Origin: Sulfitobacter sp. M05
GTDB lineage: Bacteria; Pseudomonadota; Alphaproteobacteria; Rhodobacterales; Rhodobacteraceae
DNA: 64,000 bases
Direction: 5' to 3'
Assembly (NCBI RefSeq): GCF_029285175.1
Contig: NZ_JABEDH010000002.1
Location: forward strand, 620,001 to 684,000
The notes beneath the pieces are model-generated. The model had not been told where the DNA came from, ran no database searches, and was given only the letters and a program-made list of their open reading frames with translations. The position numbers were made by a program, and so were the translations under genes. This document shows positions 35,927-45,120 of this stretch, piece after piece. Positions within the stretch are counted from its first letter, which is position 1; every line of letters begins with the position of its first letter.

Positions 35927-36211
35927 GAAAAGCGGTCCTTTTTGGATGTGTTGCCCAACACTAGGCAGATTGGGACCGACAAGGATCGGCCAAATGCGAC
36001 ATCAGGCTGGAAATATTAATCTGCTGTTTACTGGTTTCAGGGCAGAACAAAAGGGAGGGTTTGGTACAGGGGGTCAGCCCCGGGTGGAATGCCCTGCAAA
36101 CGAGGACGAGAATGACCCAGTTTTGGCGCAAAATAGCAGAGAAGCGGAACACAATTGCCGGTGATATCACGGGTTGCGGTGGTCGGCAGATGCATCAGTC
36201 GGGGCGTTGAC
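35927..36211. other. Divergent promoter region between the acyl-CoA dehydrogenase and FkbH-like genes
   Basis: 285 bp with no recognisable gene. A near-perfect CtrA-type site, TTAA-N7-TTTA (36016-36030), lies about 180 bp upstream of the FkbH-like start. This is also the boundary between housekeeping genes and the polysaccharide region. Confidence 0.35.
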
Positions 36212-38011
36212 ATGGGGCAGGCGCAACAAAAGTTTGTTCACCCTGATTTTGCCGAAGACATAAGGCTGGTCATCTGGGATCTGGACGAGACGTTTTGGGA
36301 TGGCACCCTGACCGAAGGGGGGATTGGATACCGTGATGATCATCACCGGTTGGTGATCGAACTGGCCCGGCGCGGCATCATGTCTGCCATTTGTTCCAAG
36401 AACGCGGCCAGCACCATCGAAGCCCTGCTGCGGGATCGGGGGTTGTGGGACTATTTTATCTTTCCCAGCATTGATTGGACACCCAAGGGCCCGCGGATTG
36501 CCGCGATGCTGGAACAGATCGGCTTGCGTGCGCCGTCGGTCCTATTTCTGGATGACAACCCGATGAACCTTGCGCAGGCCGCCCATATGAACCCCGGTCT
36601 GAATGTCGGTCTGCCGCAACTGATCTCAGAGCTTGCCGATGCGCCGCAACTTCGCGGCAAGCCCGACCCGCAATTGAGCCGTCTGGCGCAATATAAGTTG
36701 AAAGAACGCAAAGCGGTCGCATCTGTGGTGGCAGGTGGGGATACGATTGATTTTTTGCGCAATTCGAACGTGCGGGTGTTTCTCGATTATAATGTCGAAG
36801 CCCACCTGGACCGCGCAATCGAGTTGATTAACCGAACGAACCAGCTGAATTTTACCAAAATCCGCCTGCCGGAGGATCAGGATGCCGCCCGTGCGGAGCT
36901 ATCGGCTGTGCTGGCGTTGAATACGACAGATGCTGCATTGATACGGGTGCGCGATGATTTTGGTGACTACGGGTTTGTGGGGTTCTACCTGACAGAGCGG
37001 CTTCACAACATGCGTAGGATCAAACACTTTTGTTTTTCCTGCCGGACCTTGAATATGTACATCGAACACTGGACCTATGCGCATCTGGGTCGACCGCCTA
37101 TGGCGCTGCAGGCTGAGACCCTGTCGGATGTGATCGGTGACCTGATGCCGGTTGACTGGATCACCCCGGCGACCTTGGCTGAAATGGATGCCGATGAGCC
37201 GTCGCCGGTGATCCGATTTGATCACATTGTCGCCCGTGGCGGGTGTGATTTGGCCAGTCTGATGCACTACTTTGCGCTGCATACCGATCATCTGGTTGAG
37301 GAGTTTAACCAGCCATTGAACGGCCAAATGTTCCGACGGGATCATTCATCCTTTCTAATGCCCGCGATTGAGGGGGGATTGAGTGAAGCGCAGATTTCTG
37401 CGGCGGCGACCCTTGGCTACGGGCCGGATGATTTCACCTCGCAGCTTGGGGATATGCCGCAGGGGCGTGTTCTTTGTTTCCTGAGCTTCTGGGCGGATGC
37501 AGACATTCCCGAGTACCGCCACGGCGCAAGCGGTCTTGTGTTGCCCTATTGGTTGGTGGGGGCGCAAAACCATGATCTGATCGCCAAATCGGAACTTCGC
37601 GAGGCGGTTGCCAAGACTGACCCGCAACGCCAGCGGCTTGCGGTGCTGGCCCGCGATTTCACCCATGCCGGACTATTAACAAGCAGCGAAATGGCGCGCA
37701 GGTATGACCGGATTCTGGACCAGATACCGACGGATGCACAGGTTGTGGTTGTCCTTGCCCCGGAAACCGGACCGGTTCAGCTGCGCAACCCAGAGCGGTC
37801 GCCCCATCCGCACCACCAAAGATTGAATGCCGTACTGCGACAGGTGGCAGGCCAGAGGGGAAATGTCATGCTGCTTGACCCCGCCGATTTCATTACCGTT
37901 GCAGAGGATATGATCGACCTGAACCACTTCAAGCGACCGGTGTATCACCGGATGTATCAGGATGTGATCCAGCGCCTTAGCCAAACGGATCAAGGAGCGC
38001 CTGATGTCTGA
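36212..38011 (+). CDS. FkbH-like HAD-family protein with an extra C-terminal domain
   Basis: A 599-residue protein. The N-terminal part is a HAD phosphatase-like domain of the FkbH type: motif I LVIWDLDETFWDG with D23 and D25, then CSKNA and VLFLDDNPMN. An FkbH-typical GNAT-like part follows (INRTNQLNFTK, RVRDDFGDYGFVGFY). The last 270 residues are not assigned; they contain GGCDLASLM early and DLNHFKRPVYHRM at the end, faintly like a SGNH hydrolase. FkbH proteins load glyceryl units onto carrier proteins; no carrier is seen nearby. ATG 36212 is chosen over TTG 36155. The end overlaps the sulfotransferase by 8 bp. Confidence 0.78.
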   Translation: MGQAQQKFVHPDFAEDIRLVIWDLDETFWDGTLTEGGIGYRDDHHRLVIELARRGIMSAICSKNAASTIEALLRDRGLWDYFIFPSIDWTPKGPRIAAMLEQIGLRAPSVLFLDDNPMNLAQAAHMNPGLNVGLPQLISELADAPQLRGKPDPQLSRLAQYKLKERKAVASVVAGGDTIDFLRNSNVRVFLDYNVEAHLDRAIELINRTNQLNFTKIRLPEDQDAARAELSAVLALNTTDAALIRVRDDFGDYGFVGFYLTERLHNMRRIKHFCFSCRTLNMYIEHWTYAHLGRPPMALQAETLSDVIGDLMPVDWITPATLAEMDADEPSPVIRFDHIVARGGCDLASLMHYFALHTDHLVEEFNQPLNGQMFRRDHSSFLMPAIEGGLSEAQISAAATLGYGPDDFTSQLGDMPQGRVLCFLSFWADADIPEYRHGASGLVLPYWLVGAQNHDLIAKSELREAVAKTDPQRQRLAVLARDFTHAGLLTSSEMARRYDRILDQIPTDAQVVVVLAPETGPVQLRNPERSPHPHHQRLNAVLRQVAGQRGNVMLLDPADFITVAEDMIDLNHFKRPVYHRMYQDVIQRLSQTDQGAPDV

Positions 38012-38885
38012 TCGCCTTTTTGCTAATCTGTTTCTAAGCATCGGCGCGATGAAGGCGGGTACGACGTGGTTATATGCCGTGTTGTCGCGTCATCCGGCGC
38101 TTCACTTTGCGATGGAAAAAGAGATCCACTATTTTTACCACCGCTATGTGAATCCGAACCAGTTAAGCGAGGGCTACCGGTTGCGGGAGGCCAAGAACCG
38201 TTATTTGTTCCGATTTGATCCGGAAAAGGCAAATATCGATGCGGTGCGTGGAAATGTTCAATGGGTCGCGCAATACCTCAGCCGGCCAGTTGACGATTAT
38301 TGGTATCGCAACTTGTTTCAGATGCGGGATCACCAGAAGTACGCCTGTGACTTTTCAAATCTCAATGCACAGCTTCCGATGGATGCATGGCCCCAGATAG
38401 AGGAGAAATGCGACCGGCTTCGTGTGCTTTATACCATGCGTGATCCGGTTAACCGGCTGTGGAGCCATACAAAATTCCACCTGCAACTGACCGGTCATCT
38501 GGATAAGTTGGAAACATGGGGGCCGGCAGAGTTTTCAGAGTTTATCAGACGGCACCATATCTGGGTTAATGCGGAATACGGCAAGGTATTGCGCAATCTG
38601 AAAGGTGGATTGTCACCAGAGGTTTATAAGGTGATTTTTTACGAAGATCTGCATCAGGACCAGCGCGGCACCCTGCGCGAGATCGAGCGGTTCCTCGGCT
38701 TGCCGGCATTTGACTATCCGCAGGCCCTATTGGAGCAGCGGTTTACCGAAAGCGTGAAACACAAGATGCCGGACTTTTTCCCCGAGGTTGTGCGGGAGGA
38801 CGTGATGCGTATCTGTGACGAGGTTTCTGCCGAGGGTTATGATATTCCGGCGCGCTGGGCTGTGCCGGTGCCTGTTGGGGCGTGA
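38004..38885 (+). CDS. PAPS-dependent sulfotransferase
   Basis: A 293-residue sulfotransferase. The 5'-phosphosulfate loop is GAMKAGTTWLYAVLSRHP (14-31) and the 3'-phosphate region is YTMRDPVNRLWSHTKFHL. It would move a sulfo group from PAPS to a hydroxyl or amine, probably on a sugar given the cluster. It is translationally coupled to the FkbH-like gene (8-bp overlap), so the two may act on the same substituent. Its last 49 bp are shared with the convergent second sulfotransferase gene. Confidence 0.85.
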   Translation: MSDRLFANLFLSIGAMKAGTTWLYAVLSRHPALHFAMEKEIHYFYHRYVNPNQLSEGYRLREAKNRYLFRFDPEKANIDAVRGNVQWVAQYLSRPVDDYWYRNLFQMRDHQKYACDFSNLNAQLPMDAWPQIEEKCDRLRVLYTMRDPVNRLWSHTKFHLQLTGHLDKLETWGPAEFSEFIRRHHIWVNAEYGKVLRNLKGGLSPEVYKVIFYEDLHQDQRGTLREIERFLGLPAFDYPQALLEQRFTESVKHKMPDFFPEVVREDVMRICDEVSAEGYDIPARWAVPVPVGA

Positions 38886-39595
38886 GGCAGAATAGCCCGC
38901 ACATGACGCAGCAGGCTGAGATCGTCATGGTTGGCTTGTTCGAGGACGTCGCGCATGTCCGGTGAAACGGATTGAACGGTATTCTGACCGGATGCATTTA
39001 TGATTACGGGCTGCCAATCGAAGGCCGGGAAATGTGGTTTTAGCAAACCGGCCAGTCGTTGCATGGCAGTGTCAAAGTTGGAGACCAGCCCCAAAACACC
39101 GTCTCGGGCGATCACTCTGACTGCGGCTTGCGCACGGGTCAATTCGTCGCCGGTGACATCAGGGGCCAGCATCGCAAGGCGGCTGGTCTGGAAGTTGCGG
39201 CATTGCCTGTCCCCTTGGGTGTTCAGTCGGGCATGAACATACCCGGCAAAGCCGTTTTCCCGTGCCAACCGGGCACCCCGCGAATTGGATTTTTGCGTTT
39301 TTTCAAACCGGTAGGCCGAGGCGATGCGGTCAACTGGATCACGCAGCAAGACGATCGGGATGATGCGGACACCCGGAAGGGCTGGTAAGGCGGTCTGGAT
39401 CGTATGGGAGGAGAAGGCGATGGCATCGCTGTTATCCCTGATCCATCCGGCAATGTCGGGCATATGGCCGGGGCGGGGATCGGGAAATTCGCGCGTGACC
39501 CAACGGTCAGGAAAATTCTGGCGCAGGATATGGTCGACCGAGGTGCCTGCGTTCTTGAACAGGTGGTTATGCAGGATGACATGACGCACCCGCAA
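38837..39595 (-). CDS. Sulfotransferase family 2 protein
   Basis: A 252-residue protein with HLFKNAGTSVDHILRQNF near the N-terminus as PAPS loop and IVLLRDPVDRIASAYRFEKT as 3'-phosphate site, the pattern of heparan-type and bacterial polysaccharide sulfotransferases. The start is TTG at 39595 or GTG at 39589; no ATG is suitable. It follows the double glycosyltransferase with no gap, so sulfation is probably coupled to chain synthesis. Confidence 0.82.
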   Translation of the reverse strand: MRVRHVILHNHLFKNAGTSVDHILRQNFPDRWVTREFPDPRPGHMPDIAGWIRDNSDAIAFSSHTIQTALPALPGVRIIPIVLLRDPVDRIASAYRFEKTQKSNSRGARLARENGFAGYVHARLNTQGDRQCRNFQTSRLAMLAPDVTGDELTRAQAAVRVIARDGVLGLVSNFDTAMQRLAGLLKPHFPAFDWQPVIINASGQNTVQSVSPDMRDVLEQANHDDLSLLRHVRAILPHAPTGTGTAQRAGIS

Positions 39596-42500
39596 TCAGC
39601 CCCGTGCGGCGAACAGATCGGCAGCCTCAAATGCGGTTCGCATATGTTGGCGACCGCGTTCGAATGAATAGCTGTTGTGCATATAGCTGCGGGCATTTTG
39701 GGACAGGGCTTCCCAGAGAATATCGTCGTTGTCCAGCTGTTGGATCGCATCAACCCATGCGTCAGGCCGCTCGGCGATGATGCAATCATATCCTGACCGC
39801 AAGCCGATCCCTTCGGCCGCAATTGGGCTGATTACACAGGGAATGCCGTGGGCCAGTGCGCCAAGCACCTTTCCCTTGATCCCCGCGCCGGACAACAGGG
39901 GGGCCACAAATATCCGGTGCGTATCATAGGCATCAGCGGCGTCTTTGATGAATCCATGCGGCAGGACATTGTCGCTTTGCAGGGCGTTGATGTCGTCGCC
40001 CATGCCGGATCCATAGATGTTGAAATGCACTGTGGGGTCATGGGTGACCAACCTTGGCATCACGTTGCGCACAAACCAATGGATACCCTCAGTATTGGGG
40101 TGATGTCGAAAACTGCCCAAAAACGACAGACCTTTGCGGGCACGCGCCGCTGGCACAGCGTTAGGCACATTTACCACCCAAGGGCATTTGACGACCGTTG
40201 ACTGCCCGTCGGTATAGGCCTGGATCACCGAATGCTCGATCTCGTTGTACGACAGAACCACATCAACATTACGGATCACGTCGATCTCTTCGGTGCGGGT
40301 CTGAAAGGCACGTTGCAGTTTGTCAGCATCACCTTCGGTTCTGGCGGCGCGGAGTTCCCGCAGAAAATGCAGATCGGCATTATTGAATAAGATCCGCGCA
40401 CTGGGTGCCAACCGCCTGATCTGTTCCAGAACAGCCTGTGCAACATAGTAGCGCGTGATATAAAATGCATCAAAATCAGTGGCATGTTGGTCAAGATATT
40501 CAGCGGTGTTCATGTAGAAGGGCGCATAGATCACCTCGACACCGGATTTTTGCAGGTCTTCGGTATAGCGTCCGAGATGAGCCATATTTGTCGAAACAAA
40601 GGTAACTTTGTAGCCAAGCGATTGCACAAGGCGCATTTCCTGAAGGGCGGCGTATGACCCGGCGTCCTTGTCAAAGCGGGGTGGGGCATAGTCGATAAAC
40701 AACACCCGGCCTGCGATGCCACGGTCCTTTTCAAGGTCGGGTGACTGCCCTTCGGCCCCGTGATTGGCAAAGCTGTTTGCCCAGCGGCGTTTGAACTTCG
40801 GACGGTTGACCTCTTGATATTTTTTGAAGCCGGTGCTGACGTCGGTGCCAGATGTCATACCTTCAAAATGGTAAACAACCGAGGAGGGCACGTACCATGT
40901 GGAGTATCCGGCGGCGCGCACCTTGAAGGCGAAATCGGTGTCTTCGAAATACATGGGTTCCAGATAGGTCGAGAGACCGTTGATTTCTTTCCACACCGCG
41001 GCGGGGACGAGCATTGCAGCCCCGGAGAGGTAATCAACCTGGCGGGCATAATTGAACCTTGGATCATTGGCGTTTTGCCGGTTGCCGTAATTCCACGGAT
41101 TGCCGTTGCCCCAAATGACGCCACCCGCATCCTGTAAATCACCGTTGGGATAGAGCAGTTTGGATCCGACAAGGCCGACATTTTCAAACCGGTCAAAGGC
41201 GGCAAGCAATTCGTCCAGCCAGCCGGCAGTCACTTCGACATCGTTATTCAACAGAGCGATGTATTTTCCGCGGGCGCGGTCCGCCCCGGCGTTGCAAGCG
41301 CGGATAAACCGCTGGGCAACGGGGTGGCGCACCACGGTAATGCCGGTGACGAATTCCTCAATCCGGGCAGTTTCATCCTCTGAGGCGTCGTCGACCAATA
41401 TCACCTCGAATGTTGCGGTGTTCTGCCCCACCAACAAAGAACAGAGCGCAAGGTATGTGAGATCAATGTTGTTGTGCGCAGGAATAATGACCGACACATC
41501 CGGATGAGTCACCTTTGGAAAGAGCAGTGGTTTGCGGATGACGTTTTCATGTCCGCCTTCCAGGGTTTCGAGGGCGTGCATCAGCTGGGCAAAATCAGTG
41601 GTCGGGCCGGCCTTTGCCATCAGGGATTTAAGGGCGGCATATCGATAGGGCGTCGGGGGTAACAGGGCATCGGGAAAAGGTGCGGCGGATTCGCGGCGCA
41701 TCACGTCTTCGGGTGTTAAAATGCAGGGCAGTAATTGCTGGTCTTCGAACAGCACAACCGACCCCGATTTATCTTTGAGCGCGAGGTGACGGACGTGGCC
41801 GTTCAGGTATTTTGCCGGCAGGCGGATTACATTGTCCCCCGGCGTGAGGCTGATGGCCTGCACCGACTGTCCGTCGATCGACAACACCAGCTCTAGCGGC
41901 TGGGCAGAGTGGCAAACCAGCGTGTGCCCATAGTTTTCGCGCACGGAAAAATCCGTTTCGGACATGGGTGTGATCGGAAAAACATCCTGTCCCATCTGGA
42001 TTGAAAGCCCCTGACCGGGGGCAAGCATATTGGGCAAATTCGCGCTGATCCACTGGCCGTCGGGCACTTCCTTGGGGCCATAGATCCATTCCGGTTCGAG
42101 CAAGAGTTTCTCGTAATCCTGTGTGTCGGCACTGGCAACGTGCATATCGGCGAGAAACAGAAACGGCTCGGTGCCCTTTTCGTCCGGCAAATGTTTGCGG
42201 TATTCGATTTCGAACATCACATCACAGCATTGGAAGTGTTGCGGAATCGGGTGACGCATATCGGCATAGCCGTCAGGCGAGGTGCCCCCCGCACGGGCTG
42301 TGTCGAACGGCAGGAAATGGCGCTCTTCCTGCAACGAGACCGGATCGCGTAGTATCAAACACAGACTTGCGGCGGCGCGGTGGGCAGCAAGTCTGGCCTT
42401 GAAGACCATGCCCGCCTTGACCTCGGGCACGGATATCTTGTTGTCGAAGAATATCTGGCAGGGTGCCTCAAAACGGTTGATCATTACTTGAACGGTCTGG

Positions 42501-42823
42501 CTGCCATTGAGGGACCAGTCGGTCAGGTGGTCGACCCAACATGCGTATACTTCGCCGGGGATATTTTCCGCTGGCAGTGAGCTGGAATTTTGCACGATGT
42601 TACGTGTGTCCAGTCGAAAGGTTGATGTGTGTTTGAGGAGGGGCGAGGGGCCTTGTGTGCAGGTCTCGAACGGGGCAAGTGCGTCGCCCAGTCTGATTTC
42701 CATTGCGCGTGTCGTCGCGGATTGGTCGATATTTCCAAATACCTTGCCGTCCAGCATGACGAGGCAGCGTAGATCCGATGAGAAATCGAGCGACATGATC
42801 GGGTGAACCTCTTGTAATTTCAC
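39596..42823 (-). CDS. Large double glycosyltransferase (GT2 plus GT4)
   Basis: A protein of 1,075 residues, or 1,066 if the start is ATG 42796. Residues 1-430 are an unassigned, probably beta-rich region. A GT2 domain follows (about 442-680): DVSVIIPAHNN, ILVDDASEDET, the DxD-like NNDVE at 526-530 and FEDTDF. A GT4 domain takes up the rest (about 706-1075): RVLFIDYAPPRFDKDAGSY, SFLGSFRHHPNTEGI, APLLSGAGIKGKVLGALAHGIP. No membrane segments. One chain could add two different sugars. A CtrA-type box lies 44 bp upstream. Confidence 0.87.
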   Translation of the reverse strand: MKLQEVHPIMSLDFSSDLRCLVMLDGKVFGNIDQSATTRAMEIRLGDALAPFETCTQGPSPLLKHTSTFRLDTRNIVQNSSSLPAENIPGEVYACWVDHLTDWSLNGSQTVQVMINRFEAPCQIFFDNKISVPEVKAGMVFKARLAAHRAAASLCLILRDPVSLQEERHFLPFDTARAGGTSPDGYADMRHPIPQHFQCCDVMFEIEYRKHLPDEKGTEPFLFLADMHVASADTQDYEKLLLEPEWIYGPKEVPDGQWISANLPNMLAPGQGLSIQMGQDVFPITPMSETDFSVRENYGHTLVCHSAQPLELVLSIDGQSVQAISLTPGDNVIRLPAKYLNGHVRHLALKDKSGSVVLFEDQQLLPCILTPEDVMRRESAAPFPDALLPPTPYRYAALKSLMAKAGPTTDFAQLMHALETLEGGHENVIRKPLLFPKVTHPDVSVIIPAHNNIDLTYLALCSLLVGQNTATFEVILVDDASEDETARIEEFVTGITVVRHPVAQRFIRACNAGADRARGKYIALLNNDVEVTAGWLDELLAAFDRFENVGLVGSKLLYPNGDLQDAGGVIWGNGNPWNYGNRQNANDPRFNYARQVDYLSGAAMLVPAAVWKEINGLSTYLEPMYFEDTDFAFKVRAAGYSTWYVPSSVVYHFEGMTSGTDVSTGFKKYQEVNRPKFKRRWANSFANHGAEGQSPDLEKDRGIAGRVLFIDYAPPRFDKDAGSYAALQEMRLVQSLGYKVTFVSTNMAHLGRYTEDLQKSGVEVIYAPFYMNTAEYLDQHATDFDAFYITRYYVAQAVLEQIRRLAPSARILFNNADLHFLRELRAARTEGDADKLQRAFQTRTEEIDVIRNVDVVLSYNEIEHSVIQAYTDGQSTVVKCPWVVNVPNAVPAARARKGLSFLGSFRHHPNTEGIHWFVRNVMPRLVTHDPTVHFNIYGSGMGDDINALQSDNVLPHGFIKDAADAYDTHRIFVAPLLSGAGIKGKVLGALAHGIPCVISPIAAEGIGLRSGYDCIIAERPDAWVDAIQQLDNDDILWEALSQNARSYMHNSYSFERGRQHMRTAFEAADLFAARG

Positions 42824-42866
42824 CAGCAGGGCAATTTTGCCGAAATCAACTACCGCATAATTTGTA

Positions 42867-42881
42867 TTAAATTTGAGTTAA
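42867..42881 (-). promoter_or_regulatory. CtrA-type box upstream of the double glycosyltransferase
   Basis: TTAA (42867-42870), 7 nt, TTAA (42878-42881) is an exact CtrA consensus, with a third TTAA 6 nt further on (42888-42891). It lies in an AT-rich gap 44 bp before the start at 42823 (71 bp before ATG 42796). Binding is inferred. Confidence 0.5.
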
Positions 42882-42912
42882 CTTTGGTTAAGCAATCCCT
42901 ACTTATTCAGCC

Positions 42913-43722
42913 CTACTTATCCAGAATGTCCCGATGATAGCGGTTCAACAGGAACAGCCCGGCCATTGTCGTTAACGCGGCCACGGCCAAAGGATATACC
43001 ACCGAGACATAGCTGGGCTGGTAAAAGGGATAAAAGCCGTCGCGCATCAACCCTGCAATATGAACGATCGGGTTGAACCACAGATAATCCGAATAGGGCT
43101 GCGGAACGCTTTCGAAAATGAAAAAGACGCAGGACAGCAGAAAGAGGGGCCGGTTCAGGATTGACCATGCGGTTTGCCAGACCGGATAGGCCAGGGTCAG
43201 AAAACTGTTCAGGGTGCCAATGCCGATGGCCAGTGCCAGCGTCAGAAGATAGGCTTGGGAAATCTTGGAATAATCTATTGTTGTCATCGGTTTGAGGAAA
43301 ACAAGGATGAAGCCTAAAACGATGAAATGCACCATCATCTGGGTTAGGAAATTCAGGATAAACCGGGCGATCAGCGCGTCCAGAAAGGTAATTCTGGGAT
43401 AGGTTAGCAAAGCGCGGCTGAACTGGATCGTCTGCGCCAGCTTGGTTGAGATATCGGTATACATCATCAACGGCAGGACGCCGGCCGCGTAAAACAGGGC
43501 AAAGCTGGTTCCGAGCGGGGGCGTTCGAAAGCCGATAGAAAACACCAGAGTTAACAGGGTGATCCCCGCCGCCGGTTCCAGAATTGCCCAGATGTACCCC
43601 CCCGGCGATCGACCGTAAGTAGTTGTGATTTCGCGCAAAATCAAAGCGCCAACCGCACGGGGAGTCGCATGGGGACCGGTTTGAGGCCTTAGCGCGGCGG
43701 GTGGTTCTGACGGGATGGACAT
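42913..43722 (-). CDS. kpsM: ABC-2 polysaccharide exporter permease (KpsM type)
   Basis: Inner-membrane permease of a capsule-type polysaccharide ABC exporter, 269 residues from ATG 43722. It has about six membrane segments and the family blocks REITTTYGRSPGGYIWAILEP and LFYAAGVLPLMMY, with a C-terminal LWFNPIVHIAGLMRDGFYP. It pairs with the ATPase at 45.1 kb. It is divergent from kpsE, with about 80 bp between starts. Confidence 0.9.
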   Translation of the reverse strand: MSIPSEPPAALRPQTGPHATPRAVGALILREITTTYGRSPGGYIWAILEPAAGITLLTLVFSIGFRTPPLGTSFALFYAAGVLPLMMYTDISTKLAQTIQFSRALLTYPRITFLDALIARFILNFLTQMMVHFIVLGFILVFLKPMTTIDYSKISQAYLLTLALAIGIGTLNSFLTLAYPVWQTAWSILNRPLFLLSCVFFIFESVPQPYSDYLWFNPIVHIAGLMRDGFYPFYQPSYVSVVYPLAVAALTTMAGLFLLNRYHRDILDK

Positions 43723-43754
43723 CAATGACCTCGGGGCTGCTCAAAGTTACCAAT

Positions 43755-43787
43755 AATTAACCTTCCCCTGCATATTCTTTCACAAAT
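43755..43787. promoter_or_regulatory. AT-rich divergent promoter region with a motif repeated at 47.9 kb
   Basis: AATTAACC (43755-43762) followed by TTCCCCTG, and TTTCACAAAT (43778-43787). The same two words, AATTAACC...TTCCCTG (47920-47937) and TTCACAAAT (47897-47905), occur in the promoter gap at 47.9 kb. A shared regulator is possible. Confidence 0.3.
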
Positions 43788-43802
43788 ACAACTAAAAAGT
43801 TA

Positions 43803-45116
43803 ATGTACATGCCGGAAAGCTCTCATGATGATGACCCTTTGATCAGCAAGATCAGGCATCTGAAGCATTCAGCGCCGACTGAAGGCCCACCCGGTGGAAA
43901 GCCCGCGCGCGATGCTGTGGGTGATGATCTGGCGGAACCGGCACCAGCGCGGCCAAGCGGGTCGGCGATACCAAAATTTGACATCAAACCGCCAGCCAGA
44001 CCTGCAAGACCGCGCAAAAGACACCGGTTTCTGGTCTTCACCTTCATGTTGTTTGTGGTCAGCCCGATTGTGTTGGCGGCGTATTACCTATGGGCCCAGG
44101 CGGCAGACCAATATGCCTCTCGCGTCGGGTTTTCCGTTCGCACAGAGGAACAGAGTTCAGCGATTGAGTTATTGGGGGGCATCACAGAGCTTTCCGGCTC
44201 CAGTTCTTCGGATACGGACATCCTTTTCGCCTATCTTTCCAGTCAGGAACTGGTGACACGGGTGGACCAGAAAGTCGATCTGCGTGGGATTTGGTCCCGT
44301 GTCAGCACCGAACAGGACCCGATATTTGCCTTTGATCCCGGCGGCACGATTGAGGATTTGCTGGCGCATTGGGATCGCAAGATTTCGATCATCTATGACA
44401 GTAGCACCGGGTTGATTGATCTGGAGATTCTGGCCTTTGAACCGCAGGATGCGCTGCGGGTTGCGGAGGCGATTCTTGCGGAATGTACGGCGATGATAAA
44501 CGGGCTGTCCCGCATCGCACAGGAGGATTCCATTCGCTTTACCCGCGAGGAACTGACCGGTTCGGTTGAACGGCTAAAAACTGCGCGGCGGGCGTTAACG
44601 CAGTTTCGCAACCGGACGCAAATCGTTGATCCCAGCATTGATACGCAGAACCAGATGGGCCTTTTGGTAACGTTGCAACAGCAATTGGCAGAGGCGTTGA
44701 TCGACCACGATCTGTTGCAAGACACCACGCGCGAAAATGACCCACGGATTACCCAAGCGAAGCGCCGGATTGAGGTCATCGAGGCGCGGATTACGTCGGA
44801 ACGTGGGAACCTTGGCTTGGGGGCGGAGGGCGAAAGTGGCGATGCCTTTGCCAATCTGGTGGGGGAGTACGAGGGGTTGATTGTGGATCGCGAATTTGCC
44901 GAGGCGGCCTATGTCGCGGCACTGGCGGCGCATGATTCAGCATTGGCGGAGGTCCGCAAACAAAGCCGTTACCTTGCCGCACATGTAAAGCCGACCTTGG
45001 CGCAGAAAGCACAGTTTCCAAAGCGCGCATTGCTTCTTGCGCTGGTCGCTGCATTTAGTTTTTTCGCGTGGTCCATCCTTTGCCTAGTATATTATTCCCT
45101 GCGCGACAGAAGCTAG
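43803..45116 (+). CDS. kpsE: Polysaccharide export inner-membrane protein (KpsE/Wzz family)
   Basis: A 437-residue polysaccharide co-polymerase-like protein. After a hydrophilic N-terminal part of about 75 residues there is a membrane segment (about 78-98, LVFTFMLFVVSPIVLAAYYLW), a long periplasmic coiled-coil region and a second membrane segment near the C-terminus (ALLLALVAAFSFFAWSILCL). This two-anchor pattern fits KpsE, which links the ABC exporter to the outer membrane. The start is ATG 43803 or 43809; no clear ribosome-binding site is visible. kpsT follows 4 bp later. Confidence 0.86.
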   Translation: MYMPESSHDDDPLISKIRHLKHSAPTEGPPGGKPARDAVGDDLAEPAPARPSGSAIPKFDIKPPARPARPRKRHRFLVFTFMLFVVSPIVLAAYYLWAQAADQYASRVGFSVRTEEQSSAIELLGGITELSGSSSSDTDILFAYLSSQELVTRVDQKVDLRGIWSRVSTEQDPIFAFDPGGTIEDLLAHWDRKISIIYDSSTGLIDLEILAFEPQDALRVAEAILAECTAMINGLSRIAQEDSIRFTREELTGSVERLKTARRALTQFRNRTQIVDPSIDTQNQMGLLVTLQQQLAEALIDHDLLQDTTRENDPRITQAKRRIEVIEARITSERGNLGLGAEGESGDAFANLVGEYEGLIVDREFAEAAYVAALAAHDSALAEVRKQSRYLAAHVKPTLAQKAQFPKRALLLALVAAFSFFAWSILCLVYYSLRDRS

Positions 45117-45120
45117 GCCG

